NCBI GenBank assembly: GCA_028288765.1
Contig: JAQGHQ010000555.1
Span: 1-44,620, forward strand
Origin: Gemmataceae bacterium
GTDB lineage: Bacteria; Planctomycetota; Planctomycetia; Gemmatales; Gemmataceae
Direction: 5' to 3'
Length of the DNA stretch: 44,620 nt
A program made the position numbers and the translations under genes. Each line of letters begins with the position of its first letter. Positions within the stretch are counted from its first letter, which is position 1. Below are positions 15,444-22,929 of this stretch, one piece after another. Under the pieces are notes generated by a model. That model ran no database searches, was not told the origin of the DNA, and saw only the letters and a list, made by a program, of their open reading frames with translations.

Positions 15444-16022
15444 TCAGCCGGCCGGCGGGGGTTCGCCCGCGTCGTCGCCCGGCTTCTTCCCGCGGAGGCG
15501 GCCGAGCCGGTCGTTGTCCTTCGCCTGCCGGTACACGGCGAGGTCGCGCTGGAGCTTGGTCTCGTGGTCGGCCTTGATCAGCTTGTACTGGGCCATCCAG
15601 TACCGGCGGGTGGCCCAGAAGTCGAACACCGCAAGACAGGCGACCACGAACACCAGCCCGAGGACCCCGATCCAGTACACGCCGACGTACTTCGCGAAGT
15701 CCTTGTCGGCCTGGTCGGCCGGGTTCGGGTCGGCCGGCCGGCCGGGCTCGTCGGCCGGGTTTATTCCCTTCCTCCGGTCGGCGATCTCGTTCATCCGGTC
15801 GTCCATCCCGGACAGGTAGTACCAGCCGATCATCCCGCCGATGGCGGCGAGGACGACCGCGACCAGGGTCCGGCGGATCACCTGCCCGCGGAGGTACGCC
15901 CGCTCGTCGCTCGGCAGGAACCGTTCCTCCCGGAGCCGCCGGCGGGCGAGGGACTGGCGGTGCGCGGTCCCCGCCCCGAGGGCCACCAGGAGGAGGGCCA
16001 GTATCAGCCCGACGACGTTCAC
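15444..16022 (-). CDS. Hypothetical inner-membrane protein with three membrane helices
   Basis: A 192-aa protein. The first helix is MNVVGLILALLLVALGAGTA; a basic stretch (RRRLREERF...) follows, then a second helix LVAVVLAAIGGMIGWYYLSG, a charged Pro/Asp loop and a third helix YWIGVLGLVFVVACLAVFDF, ending in a basic tail rich in Lys/Arg and PPP. No enzymatic motif is seen. It is convergent with the kinase gene (8 bp apart) and upstream of the propeller gene on the same strand by 31 bp, so it may be the first gene of a two-gene unit. The family is unknown to me beyond planctomycete hypotheticals. Confidence 0.7.
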   Translation of the reverse strand: MNVVGLILALLLVALGAGTAHRQSLARRRLREERFLPSDERAYLRGQVIRRTLVAVVLAAIGGMIGWYYLSGMDDRMNEIADRRKGINPADEPGRPADPNPADQADKDFAKYVGVYWIGVLGLVFVVACLAVFDFWATRRYWMAQYKLIKADHETKLQRDLAVYRQAKDNDRLGRLRGKKPGDDAGEPPPAG

Positions 16023-16053
16023 GGGACACCCGGTATCGAGAAGGTGTGGACGC

Positions 16054-17295
16054 TCATTCCCCGCCGAGCGGGACGCAGATCAGGTTCTTCTCGTCCCGCA
16101 GGTACAGCTTCCCGCCGGCGAGGGCGGGGTGGGCCCAGGTCGGCCCGCACACCTTCGCCCGGGCCAGCTCCTTGTACCCCGTCGGGTCCGGCTCGAACAG
16201 GGTGAGGTGGCCGGCGTCGTCGAGCATGAGGAGCTTGTCGTTGCCGGTCCGGACCAGGGCGGCGTGGTACTTCCCGACGTCCGGCCTCTCCCACTTCACC
16301 TTCCCGGTCCCCAGCTCGACGCACCGCAGGGTGAGCGACAGGTTGATGCTCAGCTTCCCGTTGAGCATGTACAGCTGGTCCTTGCCGACCAGCACCGGGG
16401 TGGAGAAGTAGCAGTTCAGCAGCGGGGACTTCCACGCCTCGGACACGGCCGGCTTCCCCCCGGCCTCGGTCACCTTGAGGGCGATGCTGCCGAGGGTGAC
16501 CGAGCTGCCGATCACCAGCCCGCCGGCGTAAAGCGGGGTGGTCGCGCTCTCTTGGATCAGGTCCTTGAACGGCTGCCGCCAGAACTCCTTGCCGGTGTCC
16601 GGGTCGACCGCGACCAGCCCGGCCGCGGTCAGGAACACCACCTGCTTGGCCCCGCCGGCCTCGATCAGGATCGGGGAGGCGTAGCTGGCCGCGTCGTCCG
16701 CGGTCTTCCAGACGACCTTCCCGGTAGCGGCGTCGAAGGCGACGAGCCCCGCCCCCTTCCCGCCGACGTTCACGAACACCTTCCCCCCGGCGACCAGGGG
16801 CGAGGCGGAGATGCCGAAGTTCAGGTTCGGGGCCTTGAACTCCGTGAGCGTGTCGACCTTCCAGGCGAGGTCGCCCGTCTTCGCGTCCCAGCAGGCCAGG
16901 ATGCCGGTCCCGCCGAGGGTGTACACCTTCCCGCCGTCGACCGAAGGGGTGGACCGCGGCCCGGCCCCGAACGGCGGGTCGAACTCCGGCCGGTCGTAGC
17001 TCTTCTCCCAGATCCGTTTCCCGGAACCGGCGTCGAAGGCGGCGAGGGCGTCGGCGTTCTTGCCCCTCGGCTGGTAGAAGGCGTACACCACCCCGCCCGC
17101 GACGACCGGGGAGCTGTGGGCGTCGCCGACGGGCACCTTCCACGCCGGCTTCAGCTCGCCCTTCCACGCGGCCACCTTTTCCGGGGTGGTGTTGTTCCGG
17201 TTCGGGCCGAGGAACTGCGGCCAGTCCGCGGCGGAAAGGGTGAGGGCGAGGGCGAGGCTGAGGGTGAAGGCAGAAAGGAAGCGGACGCGGACCAT
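16054..17295 (-). CDS. Secreted PQQ-binding-like beta-propeller protein
   Basis: A 413-aa protein. The ATG at 17293-17295 gives a signal peptide MVRVRFLSAFTLSLALALTL ending SAADW. The mature part starts WPQFLGPNRNNTT, the typical opening of planctomycete PQQ-like repeat proteins, and carries propeller blades with ALAAFDAGSGKRIWE, LACWDAKTGDLAWK, LVAFDAATGKVVWK, LVAVDPDTGKEFWR and VELGTGKVKWE. These WD-like blades resemble BamB and quinoprotein dehydrogenases, but dehydrogenase catalytic residues are not identifiable. The location is probably periplasmic. The role is likely binding or scaffolding; it is not necessarily an enzyme. It lies downstream of the membrane protein gene on the same strand. 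Confidence 0.85.
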   Translation of the reverse strand: MVRVRFLSAFTLSLALALTLSAADWPQFLGPNRNNTTPEKVAAWKGELKPAWKVPVGDAHSSPVVAGGVVYAFYQPRGKNADALAAFDAGSGKRIWEKSYDRPEFDPPFGAGPRSTPSVDGGKVYTLGGTGILACWDAKTGDLAWKVDTLTEFKAPNLNFGISASPLVAGGKVFVNVGGKGAGLVAFDAATGKVVWKTADDAASYASPILIEAGGAKQVVFLTAAGLVAVDPDTGKEFWRQPFKDLIQESATTPLYAGGLVIGSSVTLGSIALKVTEAGGKPAVSEAWKSPLLNCYFSTPVLVGKDQLYMLNGKLSINLSLTLRCVELGTGKVKWERPDVGKYHAALVRTGNDKLLMLDDAGHLTLFEPDPTGYKELARAKVCGPTWAHPALAGGKLYLRDEKNLICVPLGGE

Positions 17296-17315
17296 TGGGG
17301 CACTCCGTTCCGGGA

Positions 17316-17798
17316 TCACACGACGGGTAGCGGCCGGCGCGGGCCGGCGGGCCCGGCCGGGGACATCGTATCCGCGGCCCCGGTCCCCGGCCGCCCGGCG
17401 GCGTTCAGGAAGACGTGCAGCGGGGCGTACTGCCAGCCGGCGGCGTGGGCGTCGGCGATCCGTTTGAGCCCGGCGATCGCCTCCTCGGTGATCCGGTTCC
17501 CGGTCTCCTCGTAGGCCGGGTCGCAGAAGTAGATCCGGCACCCGAGCGGGCGGGACTCGCGGGCCGTGCAGAGGCCGTCGACCTGGAACGGGCACCCGTC
17601 GGGCGAAACCGGGGTCGGGTACGGCGGGGCGGATTCGAGGAGGAGGTCGGCCTCGAAGTGGCTGATAAACAGAGTGTGGCCGTACTCCTTGAACCGGCAG
17701 CACCGGCCGGACGCGTCGCAGCGCGGCCCGGCGGCCCGGACGGCGGCGTCGACCCCGGCGTAGATCTCCAGAACCTCCCGCCGCACCCCGGGGTTCAT
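17316..17798 (-). CDS. YkgJ family cysteine-cluster protein (second of a pair)
   Basis: A 160-aa protein with the YkgJ pattern: CDASGRCCRF near 24-33, GCPFQVDGLCTAR and RPLGCRIYFCDP. These cysteines probably bind an iron-sulfur cluster or zinc. The N-terminus MNPGVRREVLEIYAGVDAAV is helical and the C-terminus is Pro/Gly-rich. The start codon overlaps the stop of the upstream YkgJ gene as ATGA, so translation is probably coupled. Family function is unknown; some members are annotated as Fe-S oxidoreductase-like. The two neighbours share only the cysteine pattern, so they are diverged rather than recent duplicates. Confidence 0.8.
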   Translation of the reverse strand: MNPGVRREVLEIYAGVDAAVRAAGPRCDASGRCCRFKEYGHTLFISHFEADLLLESAPPYPTPVSPDGCPFQVDGLCTARESRPLGCRIYFCDPAYEETGNRITEEAIAGLKRIADAHAAGWQYAPLHVFLNAAGRPGTGAADTMSPAGPAGPRRPLPVV

Positions 17799-18223
17799 AT
17801 CTTGATCACCTTGACCCGCCGGGTGATCTCTTCGGGCGGGATCAGCTCGCCCTGTCCGGACCCGGGGCAGACCTGCGTCGTCCGCTCCCACGCCTCGGGA
17901 CTCTCCACGTTGCTCTCCCAGAACGGCCACGTCCGGCACTGCGGCGGCCGGACCGGGTAGACCGTGCAGCCCTTCTTCCGGTCGTAGAACACGCAGTCCC
18001 CGTTCGCCTTCTCCCGGAGGGTCCGCCGGCCCCGGACCTTCCGGGTGTACAGCTCCGTCACCTCGGCCGCCGGTTCCTTCCGGAACGCGGCGATCGCCTC
18101 GACCTCGGCGTCCGTCACCCACACGAACCCCGGGTCCCCGGTGCAGCACTTCCCGCACATGGTGCAGGTGAACGCGAGGCCGTCCTGGTACCAGGGCTGG
18201 TCCGGCTTCTCCTGGTCACTCAT
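17795..18223 (-). CDS. YkgJ family cysteine-cluster protein (first of a pair)
   Basis: A 142-aa protein starting at 18223. Its cysteines are FTCTMCGKCCTGDPG near 19-30, GDCVFYDRKKGCTVYPVRP and PPQCRTWPFWE, the classic YkgJ/UPF0153 order of CxxCxxCC, then C, then C...RP..CR..PF. A zinc- or iron-sulfur-binding role is likely. It is translated just before the second YkgJ gene with a 4-nt overlap. A 14-bp palindrome lies in the divergent region toward fabH. No other catalytic motif is visible and function is unknown. Confidence 0.85.
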   Translation of the reverse strand: MSDQEKPDQPWYQDGLAFTCTMCGKCCTGDPGFVWVTDAEVEAIAAFRKEPAAEVTELYTRKVRGRRTLREKANGDCVFYDRKKGCTVYPVRPPQCRTWPFWESNVESPEAWERTTQVCPGSGQGELIPPEEITRRVKVIKI

Positions 18224-18292
18224 CGTCAGCTCCTGTAGATGCTCCGATGATATCAGCCTGGCGGCGGCGGACCAACCGCTCTCGGGCTAGCT

Positions 18293-18306
18293 ATCCCCGC
18301 GGGGAT
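18293..18306. promoter_or_regulatory. 14-bp perfect palindrome in a divergent promoter region
   Basis: atccccgcggggat lies between the divergently transcribed YkgJ and fabH genes. It could be an operator for a dimeric regulator. Its GC-rich core could also arise by chance in this genome. Confidence 0.3.
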
Positions 18307-18360
18307 TCGCTACACCTAATCCGAAGCGTCTCTGTCCGATCCTCCGCCCTGGTCTGACCG

Positions 18361-19362
18361 ATGAGCCAACTGTTCGGGGTGGCACTGCGGGGCACGGGGA
18401 GTTGCCTGCCGGCCCGAGTGGTACCCAACGACGAGTTCACCGACACCCTGAACCTCGACACGTCCGACGAGTGGATCCGGTCCCGGACCGGCATCCGCGA
18501 ACGGCGGTTCGCCGGGCTCGGGGAGACGTCCTCCTCCCTCGGCACGGTCGCCGCCCGCCGGGCTCTTGAGTCCGCCGGGCTCACCCCCGACGAGCTCGAC
18601 CTGGTCATCTGCGCGACCGTCACCCCGGACCTGATGTCCCCGGCGACCGCCTGCCTGATCCAGGCCGCCCTCGGCTGCCGGCATATCCCCGCGTTCGACC
18701 TCTCGGCCGCCTGCTCCGGGTTCCTCTTCGCCCTCTCGGTCGCCGCCCAGTACATCCGCACCGGGACCGCCCGGCACGCCCTGGTGGTCGGGGCGGAGGT
18801 CCTCAGCCGGGCGATCGACTTCACCGACCGGAACAGCTGTATCCTGTTCGGCGACGGGGCCGGGGCGGTCGTCCTGTCGGCCACCCCGGTGCTGACCGCC
18901 GGCCTCCGGAGCATCCGGCTCTATTCCGACGGCACCCGCCAGGACCTGATCCAGGTCCCGAGCAAGGTCACCCCGAACCCCGCCCCCGGGGCCCCGCTCC
19001 AGCCCCGGCTGGAGTTCCTGCGGATCGTCGGCCGGGAGGTGTTCCGGTTCGCGGTCACCCGCATGATCGAACTGATCGAACAGGCCGAGACCGACTGCCG
19101 GGAGATGGGGCTGGCCGGGATCGACGTGCTGATCCCGCACCAGGTGAACCAGCGGATCATCGACGCCGCGATCGAGTCGTGCGGGTTCCCGGCCGAAAAG
19201 GTGATGGTCAACCTGGACCGGTACGGGAACACGTCCGCCGCGAGCGTCCCGATCGCGCTCGACGAGGCCCTGCGGACCGGCCGGGGCAAGCCCGGGGACA
19301 CGGTCCTGCTCGTTGCCTTCGGCGGCGGGCTGACCTGGAGCTCCGCCATCCTGACGCTCTGA
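18361..19362 (+). CDS. fabH: Beta-ketoacyl-ACP synthase III (FabH)
   Basis: A 333-aa protein of normal length for FabH, which condenses acetyl-CoA with malonyl-ACP to start fatty acid synthesis in the cytoplasm. The catalytic triad is visible: Cys in FDLSAACSGFLFALS near 120, His in VLIPHQVNQRIIDAA near 260 and Asn in YGNTSAAS near 290. The N-terminus GTGSCLPARVVPNDEF...TSDEWIRSRTGIRERRF is standard, as is the FGDGAGAVVL segment and the closing LLVAFGGGLTWSSAIL. The ATG at 18361 fits the family. Other fab genes are not adjacent, so this may be one of several paralogues. A hairpin at 19394 probably ends transcription. Confidence 0.92.
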   Translation: MSQLFGVALRGTGSCLPARVVPNDEFTDTLNLDTSDEWIRSRTGIRERRFAGLGETSSSLGTVAARRALESAGLTPDELDLVICATVTPDLMSPATACLIQAALGCRHIPAFDLSAACSGFLFALSVAAQYIRTGTARHALVVGAEVLSRAIDFTDRNSCILFGDGAGAVVLSATPVLTAGLRSIRLYSDGTRQDLIQVPSKVTPNPAPGAPLQPRLEFLRIVGREVFRFAVTRMIELIEQAETDCREMGLAGIDVLIPHQVNQRIIDAAIESCGFPAEKVMVNLDRYGNTSAASVPIALDEALRTGRGKPGDTVLLVAFGGGLTWSSAILTL

Positions 19363-19393
19363 CGGCGGGCGGGGTCAACCCAAACAGGAAACC

Positions 19394-19410
19394 GGCCGGC
19401 ACAGCCGGCC
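19394..19410. terminator. Hairpin between convergent genes
   Basis: The arms ggccggc and gccggcc form a 7-bp perfect stem with a 3-base loop between fabH and the convergent zinc-ribbon gene. No T-tract follows. It could act as a bidirectional terminator or be the end of a repeat, since 'gccggccctac' is a frequent repeat motif in such genomes (recollection). Confidence 0.4.
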
Positions 19411-19439
19411 CTACACGACTTCGACCGCTACCGGACTCG

Positions 19440-19874
19440 TCACCGGTCCGCCGGCCCCCACCCGCCGGGGTCGACCTCCAGTTCCAACACCTTCTTGAAA
19501 TCGGCGAGGTGTTCCAGGGCGTCCCCCAGCGGCTGGCCCTGCTCCCCGAGCCCGCGCTCCCACACTCGCCGGTCGAGGGTGCCGAGGACCACGTACTCGT
19601 TCCCGACCACCTCGGGCGCGAGCGGGGACAGGCCGTGAGCCAGCTCCGCCTCCAGCTCGTCCTGGTGCGCGATGATCAGCTCGCAACCAGCGCAATACCG
19701 GCAGGTCTTGCCCAGCGCCAGCGGCCCCCACCCCTCGATGTGGACGAACAGCGCGAACTTCCTCATGTGGGTGGGCTGGTTACACCGCGGGCACTTGCTC
19801 AACCGGACGTCCGGGTACTGGTTGAGGAGGAACGAGTAGCGGGGCGGCTGCTGGCCGATTTTCGTGTGGGCCAC
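19440..19874 (-). CDS. Conserved hypothetical zinc-ribbon protein
   Basis: A 144-aa soluble protein. MAHTKIGQQPPRYSFLLNQY leads into a zinc ribbon: SKCPRCNQPT near 27-33 and TCRYCAGCELIIAHQDELEA near 57-69. The segment LFVHIEGWGPLALGKTCRYC is also conserved in similar proteins I recall from other bacteria (PPRY.F.LNPYPD.R...C). Residues 70-144 are acidic and end in an Asp/Gly-rich tail. The function is unknown; four cysteines in two pairs suggest structural zinc. The ATG at 19872-19874 fits. The gene faces fabH and stands alone. Confidence 0.75.
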   Translation of the reverse strand: MAHTKIGQQPPRYSFLLNQYPDVRLSKCPRCNQPTHMRKFALFVHIEGWGPLALGKTCRYCAGCELIIAHQDELEAELAHGLSPLAPEVVGNEYVVLGTLDRRVWERGLGEQGQPLGDALEHLADFKKVLELEVDPGGWGPADR

Positions 19875-19950
19875 GGCTATTCCCTACCTCGAACGGGCTG
19901 AATCCCCGAACGGCACAACGGATCTGTATGGGCCCGACGGTCCGGGGCGG

Positions 19951-20244
19951 TCACAACCTCCTGATCGTCCGGTAGCGGGGCGGGGTCAGGACCGAGACGA
20001 CCGCGGTGAACAGCACGCCCCCGATGATCGACCAGACGATCGGGAACTGGGCGTCGCCGACCTCGACCGTGAAGAGTTCCGGGGCTCCGGTCAATCTCTG
20101 GAGCCACATCCCGAGCAGGGCCCCGATGAACCCGACCGCGATCGCGACCAGCAGCCCGCCGCGCGAGAACCCGGTGATCGCCCGGGCCACCGCCCCACAA
20201 ATCGCGGCCACCAGGAGCAGGATCAGAAATTCCCAGATCGTCAT
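19951..20244 (-). CDS. GlsB/YeaQ/YmgE family membrane protein
   Basis: A 97-aa small membrane protein. It starts MTIWEFLILLLVAAICGAVA and continues GGLLVAIAVGFIGALLGMWL and FPIVWSIIGGVLFTAVVSVL, giving three membrane helices. The glycine-rich G..G..vai..GfiGallG pattern is the family signature (transglycosylase-associated protein annotation). E. coli members are general-stress proteins of unknown action. The C-terminus is basic (PPRYRTIRRL). It stands alone; the upstream 165 bp show no clear regulatory motif. Confidence 0.8.
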   Translation of the reverse strand: MTIWEFLILLLVAAICGAVARAITGFSRGGLLVAIAVGFIGALLGMWLQRLTGAPELFTVEVGDAQFPIVWSIIGGVLFTAVVSVLTPPRYRTIRRL

Positions 20245-20409
20245 ACACCACCCCCGTCCAACCCGATTCAGCGGGTGAGACCGGCCGGAAACCGATCCAC
20301 CCCCCCGCGAGGGGTGGTTGCAAGTTCCGTTCCGGACGTGTATCGGGAGCAGACCTTCCGCTCCATTCTTCCGGGTTTGGAGTCTGTTTCAGATTTCGAA
20401 TTGTCGAAT

Positions 20410-22407
20410 TTACGGGCGGAGCCCGCCGGGAGTGTAGAGCAGCACGTCGTCAAGCCTCAGCTCGCCCGAGGGAAGCAGGAACCGGATTTCGTCGAGGATC
20501 GCACCCGGTGGCGGGGCGAACGGGACCGTCGTCTCGCCCCACTCGCCGCCGGGGAGCTTGACCGTGTGCCCGGCGATCGCCTTCCCCGATTTGCGGGTGT
20601 ACAGCTCGATCCGAACCTCGGCCGCTTCCGCGAGCCTGTACTTGAAGGTCAACTCCGTCTTCGCGTCCAGTTTTCGCTCGCCGCGGATGTCGAGCCGGAC
20701 CCACGGCTTCCCGTCGTCCCTGCGGGCGACGGACTTCGCGGCCTTCCCCGCCCGGGGCTTGTCGTGGGCGACGATCTCGAAGTCGCCGGGCCACTCCTTC
20801 CCCTGCTTGCCGGTGTCGAACCAGCTGGTGAAGACGACCCGGCTCGGGAACGGCCGCTTCTCCCCGCCCGCCGCGGCGTCGTAGAGGACGACGTCGTCGA
20901 CGAGTAGTTCGGCCCGTGGGTCGACGTAGAACTGGATGTCATCGATCCGCTCGCCGGCAGCGAGCGGACCGCCGGTCCCGTCCGGCCGCCGCATCCGGGT
21001 CATGTCCACGCACCCGTCGAGCCACTTTCCCTGTTCGAGCCCGGACACGGAGAGGTAGCGGTGGTAGCCGTTCGTGAGGCTGTAGAGCTGGACGCGGACG
21101 GCGTCGGTGCCGGTGAGCTTGTACTTGAAGCGGAGGCGGGTGTTCGGGCCCATCGGCGGGCCGGGGACCGGGTTGAAGATCACCGCCCGGTAGGTCGTGG
21201 CCGTGTCGCCCTGCCGGTCGTCGAAGTCCTGGGTGAGCACGGCCCGGCACGCCCGCCCGCCGGGCGCTGGTACGTCCTTTTCTTCGAGCTTCCCGCACAT
21301 CCACCACCGCTTCTCGATATCGGTCTCGTAGTCCTCGAAGGTGTGGATCCGGGCCGGGAAGAGACCGGGGTCGATGAGCGTCGTCGCGTGCCCCGGCGGC
21401 TTCGGGAGGGACTCCTTACCTGCCGCCCGGACGCGGTCGACGTACCAGTTCACGAACCCGGCGGCCTTCACACCGACCGCGACCCGGGCGGTCGGCTTTC
21501 CGTCGCGGGGGAGTGTCATCCCCTTGTCGTCGACTTCCAGTCGGAGGTCTTTCATCGTCAGGAACTGGTCGCCGAACGCCGCCGCCACGGCGACCGGGTC
21601 GAACAGAACGGGCGTGTCCTTGTCCCAGAGTTCGTAGAGGTTCTGGACCTGATAGGTGAGCGGCGTGTGGGCCGCGAACAACTTCTCGCGGGCCTCCTTC
21701 CCCAGCTTCACGGTCGCGGTCGCGTCGAGCGGGATGACGGTCAGCGGGAGGCCGGACGCGAACACGACCTTCGCGGCGGGGACGTCGGACAGGATGTTCC
21801 ACTCCGGCTCGGGCGTCGGCTTGCCGTCGTACCCGACCGCGACCGACCCGCCCATCACGACGACCCGCCGGACCTTCTTCGCCGCGGCGGAGTGCTCCTG
21901 GATGAACCGGGCGACGTTCGTGAGCGGGCCGATGGCGACGATGGTGAGGTTGCCGTCGTGCTCGTTCGCCAGCCTGGCCATCAGCTCGACGGCGGACTCG
22001 GTGACCGGCTTGGCGGTGCGGTTGAAGATCGCGGCCGGGTGCCGGCGGTACTGGACCTGCCCGTCGACCGCGGATTTGGGTTGTGGGTCCGCACCCGGGG
22101 CGGCCGGAACAGTTTTGACGCCGACCTGCGTGAGGAACCGGCAGACGAGCCAGGCCCGGTCCTCGTCCCGGTCGTCGCGCACCTGTCGGACGTGCGGGTC
22201 CCGGCCGGGCCCCCGGCCGACCGTGGTGACGCCGACCAGCTCGATCTCGGGCGACGCCACCGCGAGGGCCAGGGCGAACGCGTCGTCGACGTCGGCCCCG
22301 ATGTCGGTGTCGATCAGGACCGGGAGCTTTGCCGGGACGGCGGAGGCGGACGTCGCGGGCAGCGCGACGGCCACGGCGCAGACCAGTGAGCGTGTGAGAG
22401 ACGGCAT
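20410..22407 (-). CDS. Secreted nucleoside hydrolase fused to a long two-repeat C-terminal region
   Basis: A 665-aa protein. The ATG at 22405-22407 gives a signal peptide MPSLTRSLVCAVAVALPATS ending before VPAKLPV. The inosine-uridine nucleoside N-ribohydrolase domain begins VLIDTDIGADVDDAFALALA (the DTDxGxDDAxAL calcium/ribose motif), with IVAIGPLTNVARF, VVVMGGSVAVG, EWNILSDVPAA and FDPVAVAAAFGDQF, ending near residue 315. It would cleave nucleosides to base and ribose outside the cytoplasm. The rest holds two related beta-rich segments, each ending LxxDDVxLY (LLVDDVVLYDA and LRLDDVLLYTPG), with RxQLYSL / RIELYTR motifs, like carbohydrate-binding or jelly-roll domains. Such a fusion is unusual; most nucleoside hydrolases are about 310 aa. 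Confidence 0.85.
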   Translation of the reverse strand: MPSLTRSLVCAVAVALPATSASAVPAKLPVLIDTDIGADVDDAFALALAVASPEIELVGVTTVGRGPGRDPHVRQVRDDRDEDRAWLVCRFLTQVGVKTVPAAPGADPQPKSAVDGQVQYRRHPAAIFNRTAKPVTESAVELMARLANEHDGNLTIVAIGPLTNVARFIQEHSAAAKKVRRVVVMGGSVAVGYDGKPTPEPEWNILSDVPAAKVVFASGLPLTVIPLDATATVKLGKEAREKLFAAHTPLTYQVQNLYELWDKDTPVLFDPVAVAAAFGDQFLTMKDLRLEVDDKGMTLPRDGKPTARVAVGVKAAGFVNWYVDRVRAAGKESLPKPPGHATTLIDPGLFPARIHTFEDYETDIEKRWWMCGKLEEKDVPAPGGRACRAVLTQDFDDRQGDTATTYRAVIFNPVPGPPMGPNTRLRFKYKLTGTDAVRVQLYSLTNGYHRYLSVSGLEQGKWLDGCVDMTRMRRPDGTGGPLAAGERIDDIQFYVDPRAELLVDDVVLYDAAAGGEKRPFPSRVVFTSWFDTGKQGKEWPGDFEIVAHDKPRAGKAAKSVARRDDGKPWVRLDIRGERKLDAKTELTFKYRLAEAAEVRIELYTRKSGKAIAGHTVKLPGGEWGETTVPFAPPPGAILDEIRFLLPSGELRLDDVLLYTPGGLRP

Positions 22408-22588
22408 GGTGACACCCGTGTAATCTCGATCGTAGCCCGTACTGCGCCACGAGGTATGAAGACCGCCGCGGAGCGGCGGGCTGCTATCAGGGCTCTCGTA
22501 CATCAACCCGTTGAGGCGGTCACATTTTCGGCGGCGGCGTGACCCGTACGACACCGACCTTAGCCGGCGAGCCGTCCGGCTCGGTCGG

Positions 22589-22632
22589 GGTAGGTCCGGC
22601 GCGACCCCCTCGCGGGTCGCGCCGGACCTACC
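22589..22632. repeat. Perfect 19-bp inverted repeat
   Basis: The arms ggtaggtccggcgcgaccc (22589-22607) and its exact complement (22614-22632) are separated by 6 bp, giving a very stable hairpin. No T-run follows. I recall 'gtaggtccggc...gccggacctac' palindromes as dispersed planctomycete repeats. Confidence 0.9.
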
Positions 22633-22852
22633 AAACCGAATGCGACAACCCTTCCGGGTTCCAGTATCGGTCGTCGCCCGCTACTCGGGCGGGTGTGATT
22701 TCGCCTTTGATATGCGGCACCTCGGTGTCGAGCCGGTCGAGGGACTTTTCGTCTTTCTTGTCCTGTGCGGCGGCCGAGAGCGCGACGGGGACGACGAGGC
22801 GGGTCGAGCGACGGGCGAGTCGGCCGACGGGGTGAGCGTAACGGGCACGGCG
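22628..22852 (-). pseudogene. Remnant of the N-terminal part of a secreted protein
   Basis: The minus-strand frame reads a hydrophobic stretch TRLVVPVALSAAAQ followed by DKKDEKSLDRLDTEVPHIKG and stops at SHSVW beside the palindrome at 22589. The signal-peptide-like start and the LDxLDxxVPHI string resemble the beginning of secreted planctomycete proteins I recall, but no start codon is present and the rest is missing. It is probably a decayed gene end-joined to the repeat. Confidence 0.35.
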
Positions 22853-22929
22853 GGCCGTGTCGAGGAGAAACGGCAGGTCGGGAATCCGGGGGCAACGCCC
22901 CGGGAACAGGGCATGGGTAGAATGATCAC

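Larger units (their letters stand above)
22408..22929. other. 522-bp intergenic region
   Basis: The region lies between divergent genes. It holds a perfect 19-bp inverted repeat (22589-22632) and, on the minus strand, a gene remnant (about 22628-22852). Nothing further is recognisable. Confidence 0.6.
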
